NCBI GenBank assembly: GCA_002405515.1
Contig: DHLZ01000193.1
Span: 1 to 7,227, forward strand
DNA length: 7,227 nt
Reading direction: 5' to 3'
From: Planctomycetaceae bacterium UBA4655
GTDB lineage: Bacteria > Planctomycetota > Planctomycetia > Pirellulales > UBA1268
Both the position numbers and the translations under genes were made by a program. Under the pieces are notes generated by a model. The model saw nothing but the letters and a program-made list of their open reading frames with translations, searched no databases and was not told where the DNA came from. Shown piece after piece: positions 1 to 6,571 of this stretch; the stretch's first letter is position 1; every line of letters begins with the position of its first letter.

Positions 1-427
1 TACACGGTTGCTGCAAGGACACGCAAAACAGCGGCCATTCCGAGCGGTTCTGAGTGCCTCGACGCCGCCTTTCCGCACATCGTCAACTCCCCTCTCGGCT
101 CGCGCCTCGGGCTTCCGTGAAAGTCGGCGGCCCGAGTTGCCCGCAGAATAATGTCAACTACTTGATGCTCCCGGTAGTAAATTCGTTTCGCAGGTGTCTC
201 AAAGTCATTGACACGTTCCACGCTCCGGCCGGACGTTTGGAAAGAGTCTCATCCCGAGGCGGTTCGCGTGTACCGCCAGGAGGAGCCGGCCGCCCGGGCC
301 GATGCCAAGGCGACCAAACGGGCCCGCCGCCGAGGAACGCGGAAGTAGGCCCGGATCGGCTCCGCTACGGCGTCACGCCGGCGGCCAGGGGTGGTTGTGC
401 TGTGCGCACACCAAAGTCGCGCCCGGT
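1..427. other. Stretch without a convincing gene downstream of the operon
   Basis: Open frames on both strands here lack recognisable motifs and look like by-products of high GC content. The one exception worth noting is the possible remnant at 181-348. A GC-rich hairpin, ggcggt/accgcc with an 8-nt loop (258-263 and 272-277), lies about 150 bp beyond the propeller stop, and a 5-bp hairpin with a 3-nt loop lies at 368-380. Neither is followed by a T-tract in either direction, so no intrinsic terminator is called for the operon. Confidence 0.5.
181..348 (+). pseudogene. Possible gene remnant: coding-like C-terminal reading frame, unidentified
   Basis: Between a TAA at 178-180 and a TAG at 346-348 lies a 55-codon plus-strand frame with no ATG; TTG at 208 or GTG at 268 are the only possible starts. 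Its second half has about 26 of 31 codons ending in G or C and a plausible protein-end composition, RVYRQEEPAARADAK followed by the very basic ATKRARRRGTRK. That resembles the unstructured tail of a DNA- or RNA-binding protein. No family is recognised, and the upstream 180 bp do not supply the rest of a protein in any frame that joins it. It is convergent with the propeller gene, stopping about 80 bp from that gene's stop codon. It may equally be chance in GC-rich DNA. Confidence 0.2.
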
Positions 428-2329
428 TCAATTCCTCTGCCGCAGGTCATAGCAGTGGATGCCGTCGAAGCCGCGGATGAACATCCGCCCCTCGACCACC
501 GGAAAGATCATGCACGCCCCGCCGAGGGAGGACGTGTGGTGATGCGGCGGGGACCAGCCACCCAGGAGCTTGAACGTCTCCGGGGTCGCGCCATAGACAT
601 GGAAGTCAGATCTGCCGTTCGAGCCATTTGGGGCAACGAACACCAGGTTCTCGGCCACGACGATCTGCGGGGCACTCAACGGTTCGGGAAGCTCTGCCGT
701 CGCCAAGACTTCGCCGGTGGTCAGGCCCAGCAGCTGTGTTGCGCCCGCGCCGCAGACGACGACGTACCTGTCATTCACGGCCGGGGCATGGAGTCCCGCA
801 TCGGCCTTCACGGTCGTCGCCCAGATACGCTCCGCTTTTTCCGGCGTCATCCTCCAGGCGACGCACTCGGGGCCGCTCGACGGCTCACCCTTCACCCCGA
901 ACGTCAGCCCGACCAGGATGTCGCCGCTGACCGAGACGCCTGGCGCACCGCCCTTGTAGTCCGTTTCCCAGACCACCTTGCCGGATCTGGGTTCGATGCA
1001 GTGGATCTTGTCCGTTGGTGAGATGATGTAGTGCTTGTCCTGATGCGTCCAGCGGGAAGGCACGGCGCGGCTACTGCTCTTCCCCGGCAACTTCCAAAGC
1101 TCCGCGCCGGTCTTCGCATCGAAGCCGTGGAGCGTGTCACGCTGGTTGCCAATCACCACCACGCCATCGACGTACACCGGCGCATTGGCCTGACTGTAGT
1201 TGAAAGGCTCCGAATCGAACGTGGCGCCCGTGATGTTGGGGACCTCCCACAGCGGCTTGCCGGTCTGGGCGTCCAGGGCGTACACCCTGCCGAGACTGCC
1301 CATCGCGAACACCTTGCCGTCGCCCAGGCAGGGTGTGTTGTTGACAGGGCCGACCTTGTCTCCCGGTTCGTTTCGGCCCTTCTCCGCGAACACCGTCTTC
1401 CAAAGCGTCTTGCCCGTGGCCGCGTCCATGCAGACGATCACGTCGTCGGCGTGTGTCAGGAACTTCTCCAGCGCGCCGGGGCCCACTACGGTCTGCCGTT
1501 CCGTGGCCATTTCCTCGAGCCCCTCCGAGGCCACCGTCGCCCTCCGGTACGGTCGGTCGAGCTTCGACGCGGTGCCGGACGGCTGCATGTAGTTGACGTA
1601 CACCTTGCCATCGGCGGACACCACTGGACTGGCGCTGCCGCCGACCGTGCGGCCCATCAGCATGCCCTTCAGATACTGAACCCCCTTGTTGATCCCGCAG
1701 GGCATGAGTTCCTCACTTTTCCAGACCAGGCGGAAATCCACAGGGTCGCCGGCCAGCGTCAGCCCGCACGGCGCAGCCGAGAAGGAGCTCAATGATCCAT
1801 GGTAGAACGCCCAATCCTTGCCCGTGGTGAAGGCATTGGCCGCCCGCAGGTCATTTTCCGACGTGACGAACCCCGACACATCGCCGGACCGCTTGCCGTC
1901 CGGGCTGTTCCAGGTGCCCTTGATCACGCCCGAGGCGATCGTGGCATCCACGGCATACTGGTGAACCACCGCATCCGCCGCCGAGTGGTTATTGGCCGTG
2001 TCGGGTCTGCGCCAGCCAAACTCGCCCTTGACCGCATCGGCCGTGAACACCAACCCGCCGGCCTTCAGCCGCACGCTCGTCGACTCGGGGATCACGAGCC
2101 TGCCGTCGCGGATGCCGCCGCGGAGGACCAGGGCGACTTTGCCTTCCGCTGGATGCCCTTTCTCGAGCACCACCTCGACCATCTTGTAGTCCACAGGCGA
2201 TGGAACGATGGTCTGGTCCTCGGCCGCGACGCACGGGGCGGCCAAGGCAGCCATCCAAGCCGCCTCGACCAATCCCAGGGTGAGGCGGATCGCCGCCGAT
2301 CGACCTTCCAGGAATGCGTTCATCCTCAT
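428..2329 (-). CDS. Secreted PQQ-like (BamB-type) beta-propeller repeat protein
   Basis: The 633-aa product has an N-terminal Sec signal (hydrophobic about 14-36, AxA-type site near CVAA-ED); the cysteine at 33 is preceded by proline and does not make a good lipobox. Residues about 45-160 form a beta-rich N-terminal domain that I cannot name. From about 225 onward come PQQ-like blades, each ending in a loop of the type xDAxTGKxLW: CMDAATGKTLW (300-310), ALDAQTGKPLW (351-361), GFDAKTGAELW (402-412), CIEPRSGKVVW (444-454), a degenerate one at 533-542 (LLGLTTGEVL), and the closing strand RMFIRGFDGIHCYDLR (615-630). Such propellers usually serve as scaffolds or substrate-binding domains; PQQ binding itself cannot be inferred, as no dehydrogenase features are evident. 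An HHH cluster (596-598) precedes the last blade. The gene lies 153 bp behind the DUF1552 gene on the same strand, so it may be read through from the operon or have its own promoter. A second ATG two codons downstream (2323) is an equally possible start. Confidence 0.9.
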   Translation of the reverse strand: MRMNAFLEGRSAAIRLTLGLVEAAWMAALAAPCVAAEDQTIVPSPVDYKMVEVVLEKGHPAEGKVALVLRGGIRDGRLVIPESTSVRLKAGGLVFTADAVKGEFGWRRPDTANNHSAADAVVHQYAVDATIASGVIKGTWNSPDGKRSGDVSGFVTSENDLRAANAFTTGKDWAFYHGSLSSFSAAPCGLTLAGDPVDFRLVWKSEELMPCGINKGVQYLKGMLMGRTVGGSASPVVSADGKVYVNYMQPSGTASKLDRPYRRATVASEGLEEMATERQTVVGPGALEKFLTHADDVIVCMDAATGKTLWKTVFAEKGRNEPGDKVGPVNNTPCLGDGKVFAMGSLGRVYALDAQTGKPLWEVPNITGATFDSEPFNYSQANAPVYVDGVVVIGNQRDTLHGFDAKTGAELWKLPGKSSSRAVPSRWTHQDKHYIISPTDKIHCIEPRSGKVVWETDYKGGAPGVSVSGDILVGLTFGVKGEPSSGPECVAWRMTPEKAERIWATTVKADAGLHAPAVNDRYVVVCGAGATQLLGLTTGEVLATAELPEPLSAPQIVVAENLVFVAPNGSNGRSDFHVYGATPETFKLLGGWSPPHHHTSSLGGACMIFPVVEGRMFIRGFDGIHCYDLRQRN

Positions 2330-2363
2330 GGCCGTTCTAGGTACGTGGTCGAGTTCAGATTAC

Positions 2364-2392
2364 AAAACATGCTGCCCCGAGAACGATGTTTT
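2364..2392. other. Inverted repeat in the gap between the DUF1552 and propeller genes
   Basis: Arms aaaacat (2364-2370) and atgtttt (2386-2392) are separated by 15 bp. The gap of 153 bp (2330-2482) is otherwise featureless: no clear terminator follows the DUF1552 stop, and I find no promoter better than an isolated -10-like TGTAAT inside the left arm region on the minus strand with a poor -35. The repeat could bind a regulator of a secondary promoter or be chance. Confidence 0.25.
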
Positions 2393-2482
2393 TGACAGTG
2401 GTCGGCGTTGTCATGTCCGGCCCGTACTTGCAGCAACACGATGAATCCGGGTGCAAGATTCACGGCGAGCCTCCTTGCTCAA

Positions 2483-3901
2483 TTAGACAAGCAGATCCGA
2501 CAGCGGGCCAGTGCTTTCCTTGAACGACTCGACCGGGCAGCCGGCCTGCTGCAGGATCGTCAGGTAGAGGTTCGAGAGCGGTTTGGGAGACGCGCTGCCG
2601 ACCAGTTGCTGCCCGATGCGAAGTTCCGCCGGGCTCCAATAAACCTTGTATTGCCCGTGACGCCAGCCCAGCCGCTTCCCGCCGGCCACCAACGTCGGTC
2701 CGTCCGACGCGTGGTGCGTGCCTCCTTGCATGCCGCCGAGCAGGATTTGCGTGTGGTCGAGCAACGTCCCCTCTACGGAGGGAATGCCCCGCAACTTGTC
2801 CATGAACCGCACGAGTCCCTCGACGAGCATGCGGTCTCGCCGCGCCAGCACGACGCCGCAATTGTCGTTGCTCGGCGTCGCAGTGCGCGACCTCGTCGCG
2901 CTGCCGCTGTGCCAGAGCTTATGGCCGTCGGTGATGCCGGTCAGACCGATGCTCCGAGCGAATTCGTACACCTCATTCAAGGGCCCCCCGCCGTGCTCGC
3001 TTCCGGTGATGTAGGTGCTGACGCGAGTGGTGTCGGACTGGAAGCCGAGGACCATCAAGTCGGTCATGATGTCCATGTGCTCGACGAGGGATCGGTGTTC
3101 GCCATACTCGCCGCGGCCGACGGTGCCAGAAACGCTGCCACCCATCCAGTTGGGAAATCGGTTTTCATCAACCGCGGGCCGCGCCGTCGCCAGCGATTGT
3201 TCGCGAACACCGATGCGCGTTTCGAGACCGTGCAACGATTCAGCGAACTGGTCCATCCTTTGCCGGTCGGCACGGCCGAGCGTGCGATTGAAATCGCGAA
3301 GCTGTTCGTGGACGCCGTCGACGACAGTCCTTCGCGACTGCAAACGGTGCCGCAACGCGGACAGTTCGGAACGATCGACGGGAGGGAGCAATTGACGGAG
3401 GGCCTGGGCGGGGTTGCCGAGGGCATGGATATCGGCGCCCAGGGCGTTGCGCGACGCGGTGGCATCGCCGACGCCTTGATGGAAACTGAGGACGAGTGAT
3501 TCGCAGTAGGTGGTTCCAAAGTGTTGCGCGAAGACCTGATCCATGGAAACGGTATTGCTGCCAGTCACCACGTTGTGGCCGGTGAGCCAGTTCTGTGCAT
3601 GCAAGTGGCCGCCGACCTCGCCGGCGATGTGCTGCAAGCCGCGAATCAACGTGAACTGATCGCGATGATTGGCGAGCGGTTCGAGCGACGGCGATAGCGT
3701 GAAGCTGCGCCCTTCATCCTCGGGATACCACCAAGGCCGCGCGATGCCGCCCGGCACGTAGATGCAGGCCAACCGCGGCGGATCGGCACGCCGGCCGCCG
3801 GACGCGCGCGACTCACTCACCATGCATTCCAGAAGCGGCAACGCCATCGCGGCTCCCGTGCCCCTGAGTATCGTGCGGCGATCGATCCGTTTTCCGAACA
3901 T
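2483..3901 (-). CDS. Tat-exported DUF1552 (HXXSHH family) protein
   Basis: The 472-aa product starts with a twin-arginine-like signal, DRRTILRG (residues 7-14), then the hydrophobic stretch GTGAAMALPLLE typical of this family. It is therefore predicted to be exported folded, possibly with a bound cofactor. Family features in order: RLACIYVPGGIARPWWYP (43-60), FTLIRGLQH (83-91), GGHLHAQNWLTGH (97-109), a helical middle about 165-240, EHMDIMTDLMVLGFQSD..R (274-293), TDGHKLWHS (324-332), and the C-terminal GTLLDHTQILLGG..GG.HHASDGPTLVAGG (378-408). Length is normal. The motif that gives the family its name reads HKLWHS (327-332) here, so the serine and last histidine positions differ. The gene begins 40 bp after the DUF1592 gene, with only a weak ribosome site (AAAGCGAG region), and the two are almost certainly co-transcribed. 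The molecular function of DUF1552 is unknown; pairing with DUF1592 proteins is recurrent in planctomycetes. Confidence 0.92.
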   Translation of the reverse strand: MFGKRIDRRTILRGTGAAMALPLLECMVSESRASGGRRADPPRLACIYVPGGIARPWWYPEDEGRSFTLSPSLEPLANHRDQFTLIRGLQHIAGEVGGHLHAQNWLTGHNVVTGSNTVSMDQVFAQHFGTTYCESLVLSFHQGVGDATASRNALGADIHALGNPAQALRQLLPPVDRSELSALRHRLQSRRTVVDGVHEQLRDFNRTLGRADRQRMDQFAESLHGLETRIGVREQSLATARPAVDENRFPNWMGGSVSGTVGRGEYGEHRSLVEHMDIMTDLMVLGFQSDTTRVSTYITGSEHGGGPLNEVYEFARSIGLTGITDGHKLWHSGSATRSRTATPSNDNCGVVLARRDRMLVEGLVRFMDKLRGIPSVEGTLLDHTQILLGGMQGGTHHASDGPTLVAGGKRLGWRHGQYKVYWSPAELRIGQQLVGSASPKPLSNLYLTILQQAGCPVESFKESTGPLSDLLV

Positions 3902-3941
3902 GACAAACTCGCTTTCTGTTACGACGGTACCCTTCGAACTT

Positions 3942-6512
3942 TTAGTTCTTTCGTCCCAAGAAGATCTCGCTCGTCAAAAAATCCTTGAGCATGTCTCGCA
4001 TGGGAAACTGCCTCGCCCCATGGCTCTCCAGCAATTTCACGAGAACGATCTCGTCCAAGACCGTCGGCTCCCGGCTGGCGAAATAGCGGACGTAGCGCTG
4101 AAGCTGCCCGCGAGCCAAGTCCTCGCTGTAATGAGCAGCGGCGAGCTGCTTGAACTCCTTCCACGTCTTGAACTCTTCGCCTCGCGGCAAACTGCCGCTG
4201 GCGTCGACGGGCCACATTTTTCCGCGTTGCTCATATCGCGTCACGCCCTCCCCGTTCGTGGAGACTTGGTTGACTTCCGCCTCGATCCCACGCCAGCGGC
4301 CGCTGACGTCGAAATTCTGGAACGCGAATCCGACCGGATCGATCGATTTGTGGCAGACGGCACACTTGGCCTCCTTCGTGTGGGCCGCGATTTTCACACG
4401 CAGCGGTTGCCCCGTGTAGTCCTGAGGGTTGAGTTCCGGGACTTCGAGCGGCGGCGGCGGCGGCGGATGATTGAGCACGTGGCGAAGCGACCAGGCGCCG
4501 CGATAGATCGGCCAGTTCGGCCCCATCCAGGTCGTCATCGACATGACGCCCGCCTGCCCCAGAATGCCGCCGCCGCGAGGATCGTCGGGCCGCAATTTCA
4601 CCTTTTGAAATTCGTGGCCGATAATCCGGGGATAATCATAATGGAATGCCATCGCGTCATTCATCGGCAACCAGTCGCTGTCGAGCAACTCGCGGGCGGG
4701 AAGATTCTCCTTCAGCATCATGCCGAAATAAGCGGCAGTTTCGCGATCCATGCCGGTGAGGATGTGTTCGCGATACTGGAACCAGGTCGCCCGTTGAGGC
4801 TTGGCCTCTTTTCCATCGACCGCAAGCTCCGGCGCCAACACCTTTGGCTGATCGAGCGCCAACCACATCGTGGCGAACGGCATCAGGAAGCCATTCATGC
4901 TTTCCGGATGATCCAGCAGTCGATCGATCTCCCGATGGAGAACGCTTGGGTCGCTCAGTTTTCCGGAGGCGGCCAATCCCAGCAAGCGAGAGTCGGGCGG
5001 CTGGCAAAGCAATCCAAACGCCAACCGCGAGGCGATCGCGTATTGCCGCAGGACCGGGTCGCTGACGTCGGTCGGCAGCAGCGTCCGCGCCGGAGCGCTG
5101 GTCAGGATCATTTCCGTGGTCAGGCGGATGGAATCGTCCAATCCCCGGCCCTCTTTGCGGCATTTCTGGTAAAACGACGCGAGCCAGTGGTCTTCCGCGG
5201 ACGAAATCGGGCGGCGAAACGCGCCGCTGGCGAGCTTGCGAACGACCGTCATCGCGCCGGCGTCGTCGGCCGACAGTCCCCCGCGATCCTCGGCCGTCAG
5301 CCATTGTTGGCGGTAGGCGGGCTCCACTTCGCACTTCTGAAATTGGAGCCAGCTCACCGGATAGGTCGTGTCTTTCCCCTTGACCGCCTCGGAATATTCT
5401 TTCGGCTGGGTCACCACCCCTCGAGAGTCGGGAGCGGAGAGTGGATCAAAAGGCAACGTTTGCTGATTGACGAAATAAAAGGAGTAGTGATATCGAGGCG
5501 GCATCCCTTCGCGATTTTCGACGACCGGGACCTGGTCCGAAGGCAAGATGAGAAACTCCACGGTTCGCGGATGGTCCGCGTCGCCGGTGATTTCCAACGG
5601 CGTTCCGGCGCTGAACCGCAAGGTCGGCGGCGCGACTCCCTTTGGCGCGAGCGAAGCGACGGTGCAGCGAAGTCGCAGGAAACCATCGAAGTCGGCCTGG
5701 TCGTAGTTGACCGTTATGTCGAGCCCCTTGCCCCGCCGGTGATTGTGAAAGGAAGGGTTGACGAAGTGCGGTTCGATGATCTTTTCCCTTCCCCCTCTCA
5801 CCTTCAGGTTCCTCTCACTCCAAGGGCCGACGAAGTGCGACTTTCCGGCCAGGAAATCGACAAACAGCCCTTGCGGAGGCCCCGCCTTCGGTTCGAGAAA
5901 ATCGACCCGCCGCAGCAACAGGTCGATCGCTTCCTGGGCGGCATTGACCGAAGCCGTCGCGTCCTGCAAACCCGAGGCCAGGGTGTCGAATCCATCAATC
6001 AGTCGATCGCCCGGCAGATACTTCTCGAACTGCGGCAGATCCAATTTCAAGACGCTCGTGATCAAGGCCGCGTATTCACGACGATTGAGCCGGCGCTGGC
6101 TCCCGCTGCCGTCCGCCGATCGCACCGCGTGAGACTGATCCAGGATCCAGTCGTTGACGGCCTTCTTGTCAACGGCGAGCGGCTGATCATTTTTTCCCGG
6201 CGGCATCTTCCCCGATTCGATCGCCCGGTAAACTCGCGTCCACAGCACGGCATCCTCGGCCGCGAAGCCCGCCGGCAGACGATCGACTCGCATGCCCGCG
6301 TTCTGCTCGTCCTCGCCATGGCAATCGATGCAGTGCTTCTTGAGGAACGGCTGGACCGTGGCCCGAAAGCCGTCGCCGCCGAACACCTGTGTTTTTTGGG
6401 GCGGAGCCTGTGTGAACAGCGCCTTCGGAGGCGAGGCGACTTCCTGTCCCGATAACGAGCAAACGAACCCGCTTACGGTCAAGAACGCGATCAAAGCGAT
6501 CAAATTCTTCAT
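3942..6512 (-). CDS. Secreted DUF1592-family diheme-type cytochrome protein (PSCyt1-DUF1587-DUF1595-DUF1592-DUF1588-DUF1585)
   Basis: The 856-aa product begins with a Sec-type signal peptide (hydrophobic core about residues 4-20, likely cut near SLSG-QE), so it acts outside the cytoplasm. Domains, by eye: a planctomycete cytochrome-like segment with heme motif CIDCH (61-65) followed by HGEDEQ..GMRVDRL; DUF1587 with RLNRREY (141-147, domain about 140-205); a beta-rich unassigned stretch about 206-400; DUF1595 (about 415-475); DUF1592 (about 485-610, with RLAFGLL); DUF1588 with RGAW, a six-proline run (683-688), second heme motif CAVCH (717-721) and IDPVGFAFQNFD; and DUF1585 at the C-terminus with RYVRYFASREP. 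These are the hallmarks and order of the family, and length is normal. The biochemical role of the family is not established; electron transfer is inferred from the heme motifs. It is the first gene after the promoter, 40 bp ahead of the DUF1552 partner. The ATG at 6512 is preferred because the signal peptide starts there. Confidence 0.93.
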   Translation of the reverse strand: MKNLIALIAFLTVSGFVCSLSGQEVASPPKALFTQAPPQKTQVFGGDGFRATVQPFLKKHCIDCHGEDEQNAGMRVDRLPAGFAAEDAVLWTRVYRAIESGKMPPGKNDQPLAVDKKAVNDWILDQSHAVRSADGSGSQRRLNRREYAALITSVLKLDLPQFEKYLPGDRLIDGFDTLASGLQDATASVNAAQEAIDLLLRRVDFLEPKAGPPQGLFVDFLAGKSHFVGPWSERNLKVRGGREKIIEPHFVNPSFHNHRRGKGLDITVNYDQADFDGFLRLRCTVASLAPKGVAPPTLRFSAGTPLEITGDADHPRTVEFLILPSDQVPVVENREGMPPRYHYSFYFVNQQTLPFDPLSAPDSRGVVTQPKEYSEAVKGKDTTYPVSWLQFQKCEVEPAYRQQWLTAEDRGGLSADDAGAMTVVRKLASGAFRRPISSAEDHWLASFYQKCRKEGRGLDDSIRLTTEMILTSAPARTLLPTDVSDPVLRQYAIASRLAFGLLCQPPDSRLLGLAASGKLSDPSVLHREIDRLLDHPESMNGFLMPFATMWLALDQPKVLAPELAVDGKEAKPQRATWFQYREHILTGMDRETAAYFGMMLKENLPARELLDSDWLPMNDAMAFHYDYPRIIGHEFQKVKLRPDDPRGGGILGQAGVMSMTTWMGPNWPIYRGAWSLRHVLNHPPPPPPLEVPELNPQDYTGQPLRVKIAAHTKEAKCAVCHKSIDPVGFAFQNFDVSGRWRGIEAEVNQVSTNGEGVTRYEQRGKMWPVDASGSLPRGEEFKTWKEFKQLAAAHYSEDLARGQLQRYVRYFASREPTVLDEIVLVKLLESHGARQFPMRDMLKDFLTSEIFLGRKN
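4449..4466. repeat. CGG trinucleotide run encoding six prolines
   Basis: Six uninterrupted cgg triplets on the plus strand read as CCG codons in the minus-strand gene. They give the proline run that is typical just before the VPEL motif in DUF1588 domains. A prolyl stretch is normal for the family. Identical codon use makes it slippage-prone, so run length may vary between relatives. Confidence 0.85.
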
Positions 6513-6538
6513 AAGGACTTCCCGTCAACTACCGTCCC

Positions 6539-6556
6539 GATAACTATAGTTCTATC
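6539..6556. promoter_or_regulatory. Imperfect palindrome around the -10 box (candidate operator)
   Basis: The stretch gataactatagttctatc contains the perfect 10-bp palindrome aactatagtt (6542-6551). It extends outward as GATA/TATC half-sites offset by a two-base insertion. It covers the -10 hexamer completely, so a protein bound here would block the operon promoter. AT-rich -10 boxes are often partly palindromic by chance, so the operator reading is tentative. Confidence 0.35.
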
Positions 6557-6571
6557 GAGCGTAACTGACAA
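6543..6571 (-). promoter_or_regulatory. Sigma70-type promoter of the DUF1592-DUF1552 operon
   Basis: On the minus strand the -35 box is TTGTCA (6571-6566, 5 of 6 consensus bases), the spacer is exactly 17 bp, and the -10 box is TATAGT (6548-6543, 5 of 6). A transcript would begin near 6536, giving a leader of about 25 nt before the ATG at 6512, with a weak purine-rich ribosome site GGGAAG five bases before the start. The promoter overlaps the last codons of the broken toroid ORF. This fits the view that the ORF tail is really intergenic sequence. The call is by eye and is not experimental. Confidence 0.55.

Noticed and set aside
258..277. GC hairpin as an intrinsic terminator of the operon
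   Set aside because: The stem is only 6 bp with an 8-nt loop, and no T-rich run follows on either strand.
421..446. tRNA T-loop-like sequence (ggttcaattcc) followed by gccgca, as a possible tRNA end or attachment site
   Set aside because: The T-stem pairs at only two positions, no matching acceptor, D-arm or anticodon arm lies upstream, and the bases from 428 onward are the last codons and stop of the propeller gene.
54..452. 132-codon plus-strand ORF as a real gene
   Set aside because: It has no motif, is Arg/Pro-rich, runs into the 3' end of the propeller gene, and has no ribosome site or partner gene.
3762..6455. Very long open frame (897 codons) on the plus strand, opposite the DUF1592 gene
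   Set aside because: Its translation is rich in Arg, Pro, His and Gln with no domain, while the minus strand carries unmistakable family motifs. High G/C at third positions keeps the antisense frame open. The same applies to the plus-strand frames opposite the other genes (for example 2408-3499 and 1031-1795).
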